Source: Flavobacteriales bacterium (GTDB lineage: Bacteria > Bacteroidota > Bacteroidia > Flavobacteriales > Flavobacteriaceae). From it: a DNA stretch of 64,000 nt. Each line of letters begins with the position of its first letter. Position 1 is the first letter of the stretch. Of the stretch, positions 9,382-19,113 are shown in pieces. The stretch is from assembly GCA_027039975.1 (NCBI GenBank), contig JALWFE010000125.1, forward strand, positions 1 through 64,000, in the 5' to 3' direction. The translations under genes were made by a program, and so were the position numbers. The notes under the pieces were generated by a model. It was not told where the DNA came from. It worked only from the letters and a program-made list of their open reading frames with translations, and did not search any database.

Positions 9382-10329
9382 ATGTTTAAAAAAATTTTTT
9401 CAAAACAGAAAAAAGAAAGCTTGGACAAAGGTTTGGAAAAAACCAAAAAAAGTTTTTTTTCAAAATTGTCCAAAGCCATAGCCGGCAAATCGAAAGTTGA
9501 CGATGAAGTCCTCGACGATTTGGAAGAAGTATTGATTACCTCCGATGTAGGCGTAGATACAACTTTAAAAATTATTGAGAGGATAGAAAAACGTGTTGCC
9601 AAAGACAAATATCTGGGAACAAGCGAACTCAACAAGATATTAAGGGAAGAAATAGCCGGTTTGTTGGCTGAAAATGAAACGGCAAATGCACTTAAATTTT
9701 CACCGGATACTACCAAACCTTATGTTATTATGGTTGTCGGCGTAAACGGGGTCGGAAAAACAACGACTATCGGCAAACTGGCATATAAATATAAAAATGA
9801 AGGCAAAAAAGTGATGCTCGGTGCAGCAGACACTTTTAGAGCGGCCGCCATTGACCAACTGCAAATTTGGGCTGATCGCGTCGGTATTCCCATTATCAAA
9901 CAAAAAATGGGCAGTGACCCTGCATCGGTAGTTTATGACACCCTTCAATCGGCTGTTGCCAATAACGTTGATGTGGTTTTAATTGATACCGCCGGGCGCT
10001 TGCATAACAAAGTTAATCTGATGAACGAACTGAGTAAAATCAAAAGAGTTATGCAAAAAATCATACCCGAAGCACCACACGAAATTTTGTTGGTTTTGGA
10101 TGGATCAACCGGACAAAATGCCTTTGAACAAGCCAAACAATTTACCAAAGCTACCGAAGTAAATGCTTTGGCAGTAACAAAACTCGACGGAACAGCCAAA
10201 GGAGGTGTCGTTATAGGGATATCAGACCAATTTCAAATACCTGTAAAATATATCGGTGTAGGAGAAAAAGTGGAAGATTTACAAGAATTCGATAAAAATG
10301 AGTTTGTTGATTCCTTTTTTAAAGAATAA
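9382..10329 (+). CDS. ftsY: Signal recognition particle receptor FtsY
   Basis: [41 protein letters not shown]. Confidence 0.97.
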   Translation: MFKKIFSKQKKESLDKGLEKTKKSFFSKLSKAIAGKSKVDDEVLDDLEEVLITSDVGVDTTLKIIERIEKRVAKDKYLGTSELNKILREEIAGLLAENETANALKFSPDTTKPYVIMVVGVNGVGKTTTIGKLAYKYKNEGKKVMLGAADTFRAAAIDQLQIWADRVGIPIIKQKMGSDPASVVYDTLQSAVANNVDVVLIDTAGRLHNKVNLMNELSKIKRVMQKIIPEAPHEILLVLDGSTGQNAFEQAKQFTKATEVNALAVTKLDGTAKGGVVIGISDQFQIPVKYIGVGEKVEDLQEFDKNEFVDSFFKE

Positions 10330-10522
10330 ATTAATTGTTTATTACAATTTTTTTTTATTTTTATGCGTTCTAAAATCACACTATCAGTTTCATTAAAAGT
10401 TTCAAATATATACATTTATGAAACCGACATGATTTAAATAATCATTAAACACATAATGTAATGATTATTTTAATCATCAAAGGTTACATCTGACTATAAT
10501 ATTAAAATTAAAAAATAAACAG

Positions 10523-11500
10523 ATGAAAAAATTTATATTATTCTCCATAATATTCTCTTTTTTGCATTCTTTTTCTTTAAAAGCGCAAGAAGGCATTCCT
10601 ATTTATCACGATTATTTATCTGACAATTTGTATCTGTTACATCCTTCAATGGCCGGTGCCAGCAGCTGCGCCAAAATACGTTTAACAGGACGTATGCAGT
10701 GGTTTGAGATAGCCGATAACCCGATGTTACAAACTTTCAGTTTTCATACCCACCTTGGTGAAGAAGGGCAAAACGGTATTGGAACCATTATTTTTAACGA
10801 CCGCAACGGTTATCACTCCCAAAAAGGGTTACAATTGGCTTACGCCCACCATATTAATTTTGGTAACGGAGCCGACCTCAATAAATTATCATTCGGAATA
10901 GCCGGTACACTTGTTCAAAACCAATTAGACGAAACCAGCTTTGACCCCAACCGTGTGGACCCCATTATCAGCGGTATTGTACAAAGTGAAATGTACTACA
11001 ATCTTGATGTCGGTTTGTCTTACCACTATAACGGATTCTTTTTTAATGCTACTTTAAAAAACGCTTTAATGGCCGCCCGTCAACTTTACACGGATTTTGA
11101 AACTGTTAATTTGAGAAATTATGTAGGGTCCATGGGAGCATATCTTGGTAAAGGCAATTTTCACTTTGAACCTTCGGTTTTGGTTCAGTATAAAGAATTT
11201 GCTCAACAACTTATTACCGACGGAAATTTAAAATTTTATTACGACCTCAGTACCGATAATATGATTTATCTCGGCGTTTCTTACCGTACCGATTGGGAAC
11301 CCGATGCCAACGCATCTTACTACAAATCCCTTACTCCGATTTTAGGCGGCAAAATTCAAAATTTTACCATCGCTTACACCTATACCTATGATATGAATCC
11401 CACACCTATCAGCAATAGTGGTTTTCATCAAATCACCTTAGGTTACAACTTTAATTGTCGCAAACAATTGGTCAGATTGGGATGTCCCGAGATTTTTTAA
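10523..11500 (+). CDS. PorP/SprF family type IX secretion membrane protein
   Basis: LYLLHPSMAGASSCAKIRLTGRMQW.. GLQLAYAHHI. Confidence 0.85.
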   Translation: MKKFILFSIIFSFLHSFSLKAQEGIPIYHDYLSDNLYLLHPSMAGASSCAKIRLTGRMQWFEIADNPMLQTFSFHTHLGEEGQNGIGTIIFNDRNGYHSQKGLQLAYAHHINFGNGADLNKLSFGIAGTLVQNQLDETSFDPNRVDPIISGIVQSEMYYNLDVGLSYHYNGFFFNATLKNALMAARQLYTDFETVNLRNYVGSMGAYLGKGNFHFEPSVLVQYKEFAQQLITDGNLKFYYDLSTDNMIYLGVSYRTDWEPDANASYYKSLTPILGGKIQNFTIAYTYTYDMNPTPISNSGFHQITLGYNFNCRKQLVRLGCPEIF

Positions 11501-11782
11501 TCAATCCACTTCTTCGTAATCCGTAAATTCGCCTTCATCATCATGAAGGTAAGTTTCCTCTTGCGGTTTCTTTTCAATATAAGTTTCGCCTTCTTTAACT
11601 TTATCTCTCTTATAATAAGGATTATTAAACTGTTGTTCAAAATTTTCAGCCGCTTTTTCCATCATCTTCCTGGCCATAAACGGTGCCAACAACCGCATAA
11701 TAAACTTAAAAACATAATAGACAAGTATAATGATAATGATTATTCGTAAAAAACCCATAAAATACAATTTTAAAAAAGACAA
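11501..11782 (-). CDS. DUF4834-like small membrane protein
   Basis: N-terminal TM helix, acidic C-terminus DDEGEFTDYEEVD. Confidence 0.6.
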   Translation of the reverse strand: MSFLKLYFMGFLRIIIIIILVYYVFKFIMRLLAPFMARKMMEKAAENFEQQFNNPYYKRDKVKEGETYIEKKPQEETYLHDDEGEFTDYEEVD

Positions 11783-11805
11783 AGATAATAAACATTAATA
11801 AAAAA

Positions 11806-12208
11806 TGGATAAGGGATAAGAGATGAGGGATAATTTAGTGGAAAGTGCCTAGTGGAAAGTGGATACTTCGACAAGCTCAGTAACCGCACTTCGACAGGCT
11901 CAGTGAACTTTAAAATGGAAAATGAGATTTCTTCCCGCTCCCTACGGGCACGGGACAGGCTCTCGCTCCTAACGTCGCTCGTTCGAAATGACATTCGACA
12001 CCCGGCACCCGACATCCGACATCCAACTATCAAATAACCATAAACTAAATTAAAAATTAGAAATTAAAAATTAGAAGTTAAAAATATTATGTAATCATCA
12101 AAAAACGAAGTTTTCTTTGAAAAGAAAATCCGCACTTGGCACTTTACACTAGGCACTAATAACTTATTTAACCAAATAACCGGATAACCGATCCATCAAA
12201 CAACCTTT
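11806..12208 (+). repeat. Composite intergenic repeat, locus 2
   Basis: GGATAAGGGATAAGAGATGAGGGATAA, AGTGCCTAGTGGAAAG, CTTCGACAGGCTCAGTGAAC, CCGACATCCGACATC, AACCAAATAACC blocks upstream of recF. Confidence 0.8.
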
Positions 12209-12252
12209 AACCAATAATCATTAAATTTGCAATAGAATTTTGTCAGTAAATT

Positions 12253-13332
12253 ATGCATTTAAAAGAACTCAAACTCTATCATTTTAAAAATTTTGACGAA
12301 AAAACTTTCATTTTTGACCGTAAAATCAATTGCTTTGTCGGTGATAACGGCGTTGGAAAGACCAATATATTAGATGCTATATATTTTTTAGCCATTGGCA
12401 AATCTTATTTTAACAACAATATCCGGCAAATTGTAAAATTCGGTGAAACAGCTTTCAGTATAAAAGGTACTTTTGATATTAACGGCAAGCAAGAAGTGAT
12501 ACATATCAGTTATCAGCTTGATAAAAAGAAAATCATCAAACGAAATAATAAAGTTTATGAACGGCTGGCCGACCATATCGGATTGATCCCATTAGTTATG
12601 ATTTCGCCTTATGACAGGGACTTGATTTCCGAACGCGGTGATACTCGCCGGCGATTTATAGATAAAATCATTTCCCAAGCTAATGCCGGTTATCTGTCGG
12701 CACTCATCAACTATCAAAAAGTTTTGGCACAACGCAACCGTTTGTTGAAATATTTTGCCGCCAATCATCATTTTGATAACAAAACTTTGCAAATTTACAA
12801 TGAACAACTACACCAATACGGAACGCTTATCCACCACAAAAGACAAGAATTTATCAAAGATTTTGCTATTTTTCTCAAAGAAAAATATGCCATTTTATCT
12901 CAAAACAAAGAACAAGTCAATATTATTTATGATTCGGAATTATCCGCCAAGCCGTTAATCGATCTGCTAAACCAAAACATTCAAAAAGACCGGATATTGC
13001 AACATACTTCAAAAGGTATCCACCGCGATGATTTTTTGTTTGAAATCAATGGTAAACCCATAAAAAAATTCGGCAGTCAAGGACAACAAAAATCTTTTTT
13101 AATAACTTTACGTTTGGCAGAATTTGAATTTTTAAAACAAAAATCCCAACAAGTACCCATCCTTTTATTTGATGATATTTTTGACAAACTGGATGAAAAC
13201 CGGGTAACCCAAATAGTTAAAATGGTTAACGATAAAACTTTCGGACAAATATTTATCACCGATACACACGCAGAACGCACAAAAAATTTGGTAAAAAATA
13301 TTCATCAAAGTTTCAAAATATTTGCACTGTAA
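12253..13332 (+). CDS. recF: DNA replication and repair protein RecF
   Basis: MHLKELKLYHFKNFDE, GDNGVGKTNILDAIYFLAIGKSY, SQGQQKSFLITLRLAE, LLFDDIFDKLDENR. Confidence 0.97.
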   Translation: MHLKELKLYHFKNFDEKTFIFDRKINCFVGDNGVGKTNILDAIYFLAIGKSYFNNNIRQIVKFGETAFSIKGTFDINGKQEVIHISYQLDKKKIIKRNNKVYERLADHIGLIPLVMISPYDRDLISERGDTRRRFIDKIISQANAGYLSALINYQKVLAQRNRLLKYFAANHHFDNKTLQIYNEQLHQYGTLIHHKRQEFIKDFAIFLKEKYAILSQNKEQVNIIYDSELSAKPLIDLLNQNIQKDRILQHTSKGIHRDDFLFEINGKPIKKFGSQGQQKSFLITLRLAEFEFLKQKSQQVPILLFDDIFDKLDENRVTQIVKMVNDKTFGQIFITDTHAERTKNLVKNIHQSFKIFAL

Positions 13333-13336
13333 CCAT

Positions 13337-13378
13337 AAAAAAACATCGCCCCATACCGGGCGATGTTTTAAATTTTTT
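13337..13378. terminator. Bidirectional terminator between recF and ferredoxin
   Basis: aaaaaacatcgcccCATAccgggcgatgtttt with flanking A/T runs. Confidence 0.8.
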
Positions 13379-13390
13379 TGCAAAATTACA

Positions 13391-13708
13391 TTAGCTTTCG
13401 CAATGTAATTTTTTGTATTTAGCCATCAAATCATCCTGTGATTCATCATAATCAGGATTTTTTTCGATAGCATCCACAGGACAAACGGCTACACATTGCG
13501 GCTCATCAAAAAAGCCGACACATTCGGTACACTTGTCAGGAACAATGTAATAAAATTCATCTGAAATCGGTTCTTGTGCTGTGTCATCATCCAAACAAGT
13601 ACCGTCAGCCATATTCCATTCTTCTCCCGGCTCGTAAATAGCCGTGTTAGGACATTCGGCCAAACATGCGCCGCAGTTGATACAATCTTCGTTGATAAAT
13701 AATGCCAT
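13391..13708 (-). CDS. 4Fe-4S dicluster ferredoxin
   Basis: [12 protein letters not shown] and [18 protein letters not shown]. Confidence 0.95.
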   Translation of the reverse strand: MALFINEDCINCGACLAECPNTAIYEPGEEWNMADGTCLDDDTAQEPISDEFYYIVPDKCTECVGFFDEPQCVAVCPVDAIEKNPDYDESQDDLMAKYKKLHCES

Positions 13709-13771
13709 AATTATTAGTTTTTAAGTATTAATAGTTTAATTTTGCGAACAAATATAATACCATTTTTGATA

Positions 13772-14854
13772 ATGACAATAAGTGAACGAAAAAAATCTTT
13801 AAAAAATCTCGGTAAATTTTTATCCCAATTTCAAAAAAACGGTATTTTCAAACAAAAAGACATACCTAATAACGATATTTTCTTTGAAGTTCTCACGCAA
13901 CTTGTTGAAAGAGCGCAAGTACAAAATCCCTGGTTTACCAAAGAGAATGTGCTTTTTGCCTTGTACAATTGGGGCAAAGCTTTACAACCGCAAAAAATAG
14001 ATAGGTGGTTCAGTATGGAAAATTTCAACGACAATGTCACACCTAAAACCATAGGAGTCGTTATGGCGGGAAATATTCCCCTTGTCGGCTTCCACGATTT
14101 TTTGTGTGTACTGGCCAGCGGTCACAATATCAAAGCAAAATTGTCATCCAACGACAAACTTCTACTGCCTTTGTTAGCCAAATATTTAATGTATCTCAAT
14201 CCGGAATATAAAAACAAAATTGAATTTACGGACGAAACTTTAAAAAACATCGATGCTGTCATTGCAACCGGCAGTAACAATACAGCCCGATATTTTGAAT
14301 ATTATTTTGGAAAATATCCGCATATTATCCGCAAAAACAGAAACTCGGTTGCCGTATTATCCGGCCGTGAAACCCCGGAGGAACTTCGTTTACTAGCTGA
14401 CGATATTATGCGTTATTTTGGATTGGGATGCCGTAACGTATCCAAAATTTTTGTCCCTGCAGACTATGATTTTAACCCCTTGTTCGAAGCGCTGTTAAAA
14501 TATAAAGACCTTATCAATTATCAAAAGTATGCCAATAATTATACATACAACAAAGCCGTTTATCTTATGTCAGTCGATGAATATGTCAGAAACAGTTTGA
14601 TTGACAATGGTTTGATTTTGTTAAAACAAGACAGCCGTTATGCTTCACCGGTAGGCACTTTATTTTATGAATATTATAACAACACAGATGAGGTTATAAA
14701 AATTTTAAATCACGATAAAGATAAAATACAAACCATTGTTAGTCACTTGCCTGAAATTGAAAATACCATTTATTTCGGCACAACCCAGTCACCCGAATTA
14801 TGGGACTATGCCGATGGTGTCAATACGGTAAAATTCCTCAACAAACTAAACTGA
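13772..14854 (+). CDS. Acyl-CoA reductase (LuxC-like)
   Basis: MTISERKKSLKNLGKF..; divergent from ferredoxin. ATG 13772 preferred to TTG 13742. Confidence 0.85.
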   Translation: MTISERKKSLKNLGKFLSQFQKNGIFKQKDIPNNDIFFEVLTQLVERAQVQNPWFTKENVLFALYNWGKALQPQKIDRWFSMENFNDNVTPKTIGVVMAGNIPLVGFHDFLCVLASGHNIKAKLSSNDKLLLPLLAKYLMYLNPEYKNKIEFTDETLKNIDAVIATGSNNTARYFEYYFGKYPHIIRKNRNSVAVLSGRETPEELRLLADDIMRYFGLGCRNVSKIFVPADYDFNPLFEALLKYKDLINYQKYANNYTYNKAVYLMSVDEYVRNSLIDNGLILLKQDSRYASPVGTLFYEYYNNTDEVIKILNHDKDKIQTIVSHLPEIENTIYFGTTQSPELWDYADGVNTVKFLNKLN

Positions 14855-14860
14855 TTTTTA

Positions 14861-14897
14861 ACAAAAAAAAAAGACGCCCGGAGGCGTCTTTTTTGTT
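14861..14897. terminator. Intrinsic terminator
   Basis: aaaaaagacgcccggaggcgtcttttttg. Confidence 0.9.
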
Positions 14898-14925
14898 AGA
14901 ACCATAAAATTAATAATCACGAAAA

Positions 14926-15654
14926 TTAAATATTCTCTTTAACTTCATCAGTAAAATCAATCAAACGGAAACCTGCTCCGTGAATATTGGCAATTTTAAT
15001 ATTTGGATCCCGTTTTAAATATTTACGCAATTTGGCAATATATACGTCCATACTTCTGGAAGTAAAATAGTTGTCATCTTGCCAAATTTTAGTAAGTGCT
15101 TTTTCGCGCGGCATCAAATCGTTTTTATGCATCGCTAACATTTTGAGCAATTTCGCTTCTTTCGGTGATAACCTGATTGGTTTTTCGTTTCGGTAACGAA
15201 GTTGTCTCAATTTGGAATCGAAAGTAAAATCACCGATTTTAAAATGCTCAGGTTCCGGTTTCTCTTCTCTAACCGGTGCCACTCTACGATTTAGCAATGC
15301 TTTAATTTTATACAACAAAACTTCAGAATCAAAAGGTTTGTTGATATAATCATCAGCACCGAGTTTGTAACCTTTTAAAATATCTTCTTTAAGCGTTTTG
15401 GCAGTCAAAAAGATTAAAGGTACTTGCTGATTACGAGCTCTGATTTCTTTGGCTAACGTGAAACCGTCTTTGTAGGGCATCATTACATCCAAGATAATCA
15501 AATCAAAATAAGTTTTCTTGAATTTTTCAAATCCCTCCATACCATTTCTGGCCAAAGTAACGTCAAAATCATTCATTCGTAAATAATCTCTCAAGATTAT
15601 TCCGAAATTGATGTCATCTTCTACGAGTAAGATTTTCTTTTTTGTTTGTGTCAT
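14926..15654 (-). CDS. OmpR/PhoB-family response regulator
   Basis: KILLVEDDINFG..LDVMMPYKDG; winged-helix YIAKLRKYLKRDPNIKIANIHGAGFRL. Confidence 0.93.
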   Translation of the reverse strand: MTQTKKKILLVEDDINFGIILRDYLRMNDFDVTLARNGMEGFEKFKKTYFDLIILDVMMPYKDGFTLAKEIRARNQQVPLIFLTAKTLKEDILKGYKLGADDYINKPFDSEVLLYKIKALLNRRVAPVREEKPEPEHFKIGDFTFDSKLRQLRYRNEKPIRLSPKEAKLLKMLAMHKNDLMPREKALTKIWQDDNYFTSRSMDVYIAKLRKYLKRDPNIKIANIHGAGFRLIDFTDEVKENI

Positions 15655-15717
15655 AACTTTAAGTGTTTGTGTTAATATTTGATTTATTATGTTTGTGTTT
15701 TATTTTGTGTGATAATT

Positions 15718-17268
15718 TTAATATTCTTCAACCGGTAATTTTACAGTAAAAGTGCTACCTTGGCCTTTTACGCTTTTTACCGAAATCGTGCCGTTAAAAG
15801 ATTGCACGACTTTTTGAACATAAGCCAATCCCAAACCATGCCCTTTGACATTATGTATATTGCCGGTAGGTTCTCTGTAAAATTTCTTAAAAATCTTCTT
15901 TTGTACCGACTTACTCATTCCTATTCCTTTATCGCTTATTTCAATATATATAAATCCTTTCTTATCGTTATATGTTCTTACACTGATTTCCGGACGTTCT
16001 TTGGAATACTTAACGGCATTATCCAAAATATTTATAAAAACATTGGTCAACAAAGTTTCGTCTCCCGGCACAATGGTTTTTTCCGCCTGAAAATCAGTTG
16101 TCAATAAACCGCCTTTATCTTCTATCAACAAACTGATATGTTGTATGGCAACATCCAAAACTTCATGAATATCAACAGGATGTTTTTCGGTTTTAAAATC
16201 AATTTTATCCAGAACAGACAAACTTAAAACACTTTCCACTTGGTTGAGCATCCGTTTATTCTCCTGTTTAAGCATATCGAGATAGGTTCTCAATTGCTTC
16301 TCGTCCCTGTTTACAACCGGTGATTTCAAAGCATCAACAATTAAATTAATCGTAGCAATCGGTGTTTTGAACTCATGCGTCATATTGTTGATAAAATCCG
16401 TCTTCATTTGCGAAATCTTTTTTTGCCTGATGATGTAATAAATGGTCAAAATATAAATGATTAAAATAATCACCATCAACAAATCAGACAAAAATTGAAG
16501 ACGCATGGTCTCTTGCTTAAACAACCGATCTTTATCAAACGCCAATACCAGCTCGTATTTGGTCAAACCCGTATCATCGGGAAAAATTTTAAATTGATAG
16601 TATTTAAACCTTTTGTCATGCGTTCTGAAATGTTTGGAACGTACTTTGGTCAAAATACCATCATCAAGTATCCCGAATTCGTAATGGTAATCAATCCCGC
16701 GCTTTTTCAGTTCATCATCAATCCAATTACGAAGGCTGTCAACAGATACCCGCTTATAAACAGGTTCAATAACCGAAATATCTTGAAATGTCTTTTCCAG
16801 ATATCGATTGTCAATTTTGTCAATTTCAGCCTTTTTAAATTCGTTACCCGGCTGAATTTTACTATTTCTAAAAAAATGTGTTTTGGTTTTCGATATACTT
16901 ATTTTACCTAAAACCGAATCAAATTGTTTTTCGGAAATCGGCACTTTTAAATTAACGCCTTTTTCCAAAACCAAATGCTTATAAGCAAAAACCTCATTGC
17001 TATTTTTATTTTCTTTTTTATAAACAAACTCGTAAATATTGTTGTCTCCCGTTTTGCTTTTAGCATTTTTAAATTTTGTATAATACTTGTCAAATTCATA
17101 ATTCTGCGCTTTTTCAGCCACATTATACAATATCTGTTTCATCAAATAATTAAAACGCTGATCACGCAATTTCATATCATTCTCACGCAACTTCAACTGC
17201 ATTATTCTAATTCCTATGACCGAAATGGTCATAAAAATTACCAAAAGCACAATGCTTTTCCTTTTCAT
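15718..17268 (-). CDS. Sensor histidine kinase
   Basis: TM segments; H-box NNMTHEFKTPIATI; DKGIGMSKSVQKKIFKKFYR; GHGLGLAYV. Confidence 0.95.
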   Translation of the reverse strand: MKRKSIVLLVIFMTISVIGIRIMQLKLRENDMKLRDQRFNYLMKQILYNVAEKAQNYEFDKYYTKFKNAKSKTGDNNIYEFVYKKENKNSNEVFAYKHLVLEKGVNLKVPISEKQFDSVLGKISISKTKTHFFRNSKIQPGNEFKKAEIDKIDNRYLEKTFQDISVIEPVYKRVSVDSLRNWIDDELKKRGIDYHYEFGILDDGILTKVRSKHFRTHDKRFKYYQFKIFPDDTGLTKYELVLAFDKDRLFKQETMRLQFLSDLLMVIILIIYILTIYYIIRQKKISQMKTDFINNMTHEFKTPIATINLIVDALKSPVVNRDEKQLRTYLDMLKQENKRMLNQVESVLSLSVLDKIDFKTEKHPVDIHEVLDVAIQHISLLIEDKGGLLTTDFQAEKTIVPGDETLLTNVFINILDNAVKYSKERPEISVRTYNDKKGFIYIEISDKGIGMSKSVQKKIFKKFYREPTGNIHNVKGHGLGLAYVQKVVQSFNGTISVKSVKGQGSTFTVKLPVEEY

Positions 17269-17337
17269 TAAACAAATTTATATTAAAAACGTTAAATATC
17301 CTAAAATATTTTTAATTATTACGATATTATCTCACTT

Positions 17338-17925
17338 TTAACATTTCAGTTTAATTATTGATAATATTTCTATTACTTTATTGCGTAATTCTCTTATATC
17401 ACCGTTATTCTTTATTAAAAAAACATTGTTTTTTAACAATTTTTTTTCGTATTTCTGGTTTTTTATGATTTTTTTTATGTCATTTTCGCTTTTTCCGTCT
17501 CTTTTTTTAAGTCTTTCCATTCTTATTTTATCACCGGCAGTCACCACAATAATAAAATCAACCATTTTATCCATTCCGGATTTGTGCAAAATAGCATTTT
17601 CAATCACAACGCATTCGGTATCTTGCCGTGCCACCCAATCCAAAAAATCTTTTCTAACCACAGGATGTACTATAGCTTCCAGTTTTGCCAATTTATCTTT
17701 ATCACTAAAAACTATATCACTGATATATTTGGTATTCAAGCTATTATCACGATATGCATCCACACCCAACAAATCTTTAATTTGCCGTATAATGCCCGGA
17801 TCGGTTTGCATGATTTCCTTGGCTCTGTCATCGGCATAATAAACCGGTACATCCAATTTTTCAAAAATTTTAGCCACGGTTGTTTTTCCCGTCCCGATAC
17901 CGCCTGTTAAACCTATTTTAATCAT
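17338..17925 (-). CDS. coaE: Dephospho-CoA kinase
   Basis: MIKIGLTGGIGTGKTTVAKIFEKLDVPVYYADDRAKE. Confidence 0.95.
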   Translation of the reverse strand: MIKIGLTGGIGTGKTTVAKIFEKLDVPVYYADDRAKEIMQTDPGIIRQIKDLLGVDAYRDNSLNTKYISDIVFSDKDKLAKLEAIVHPVVRKDFLDWVARQDTECVVIENAILHKSGMDKMVDFIIVVTAGDKIRMERLKKRDGKSENDIKKIIKNQKYEKKLLKNNVFLIKNNGDIRELRNKVIEILSIIKLKC

Positions 17926-17928
17926 TGT

Positions 17929-18870
17929 TTACTGCTTTATTAAAAATGAAATTTTATCCGGTTTTATCTGATAATCAAACACATCTACCGGATGCTTAAC
18001 GAGTTTTGGTATCCAATACGACATTTCCGGTTGATACATCACCTCAACTTTGAAATCTTCCGGTTTTAAATTTTTATAAACTTCTTTAAAAATTTTAAAT
18101 TTTAATTCGACTTTCCGGGGAAATAACAATATTTCTATGTTTTTAGGGTTTCCGGAAATTTTAACCGGCAAACGTATGGTATCTTCTATTATTTCCGACA
18201 CTTGCAACCGGTAACGTACATAAGTTTTGTTAAATTTAACACCGGTTAATGTTCTTATCCTCAACTTCTTATCAATATTCTTATCTACATCCTTCAAACG
18301 TAACGTCTCCGTTATCACTCGTTTTATCGTGTCCAATACCGCCGGCTGTCCGTACACCCACACACTATCCGGCATTATACTGGCTTTTCGTTTGTTAATA
18401 AATCCCGGTTTAAATTCAATAAAAACCAAAGGCATAACCGGCACTTTCTTTTTGTGAACGGCTTTGATATGTAATGTTAACTCCCCGGGTTCTACGGAAA
18501 CTATACCGCTGATTTCATCGAATATCAAACGTATTTGGGATAAATGTTCTTTTGCTTTCCAAACTTTCCCTTGCAACAAACCTGACTTTTGCACATCGAT
18601 TTTCAATGAAGGCTTTACCAATTTATAATGAAGAATTTTAAAACCGGATAACTGCATTTTAACGGATAAAGTATCGTTAGGCAAAAAACCTTTGTAATAT
18701 TGATCAGGTAAATTGGTATAAAAAACAGGAACTTTAAATGTATATTCATAAGTTTTACTCAACTGCATCAAAAACCAAAATAATATGGAAATCAAAAAAA
18801 ACAGCAAGAAAGAACGAAACTTGTTGTGAGTAGTCAAAAATTTAAAAAAAAGACGAAAACGGCGATTCAT
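17929..18870 (-). CDS. YbbR-like domain protein
   Basis: N-terminal TM, YbbR-like repeats, next to coaE as usual in Bacteroidetes. Confidence 0.75.
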   Translation of the reverse strand: MNRRFRLFFKFLTTHNKFRSFLLFFLISILFWFLMQLSKTYEYTFKVPVFYTNLPDQYYKGFLPNDTLSVKMQLSGFKILHYKLVKPSLKIDVQKSGLLQGKVWKAKEHLSQIRLIFDEISGIVSVEPGELTLHIKAVHKKKVPVMPLVFIEFKPGFINKRKASIMPDSVWVYGQPAVLDTIKRVITETLRLKDVDKNIDKKLRIRTLTGVKFNKTYVRYRLQVSEIIEDTIRLPVKISGNPKNIEILLFPRKVELKFKIFKEVYKNLKPEDFKVEVMYQPEMSYWIPKLVKHPVDVFDYQIKPDKISFLIKQ

Positions 18871-18904
18871 TTTTTATAATTTCAAAAAATTACAGGTATC
18901 TTTG

Positions 18905-18938
18905 CAAAGGTATTTTTTTTAGTTGAAAGTTGAAAGTT
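18905..18938 (-). promoter_or_regulatory. -7 box TACCTTTG with 7-bp repeat array 8 nt upstream (ybbR-like/coaE promoter)
   Basis: Minus strand: ACTTTCAACTTTCAACT-aaaaaaaa-TACCTTTG. Confidence 0.6.
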
Positions 18939-18950
18939 TTTTAGTAGAAA

Positions 18951-19113
18951 TGGAAAGTGCCAAGTGGAAAGTGGAAAGCGACAAAGTGCCAAGTGCGACA
19001 TCCGACACCGGACATCTAACGAAAACATACTATAATCCAAAAACGCACCCGGCACTTTTTACTAGGCACTTGGCACTCAAATAACCAGATAACCAAATAA
19101 CCAGTTAACCAAT
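18951..19113 (+). repeat. Composite intergenic repeat, locus 3; inverted-repeat partner of 23606-23820
   Basis: ccggacatctaacgaaaacat..aatccaaaaacgcac..ggcactttttactaggcacttggcactcaaataacca shared in reverse complement. Confidence 0.9.

Noticed and set aside
16495-17271. Plus-strand ORFs opposite the sensor kinase
   Set aside because: Phe/Ile-rich antisense shadows of an AT-rich gene
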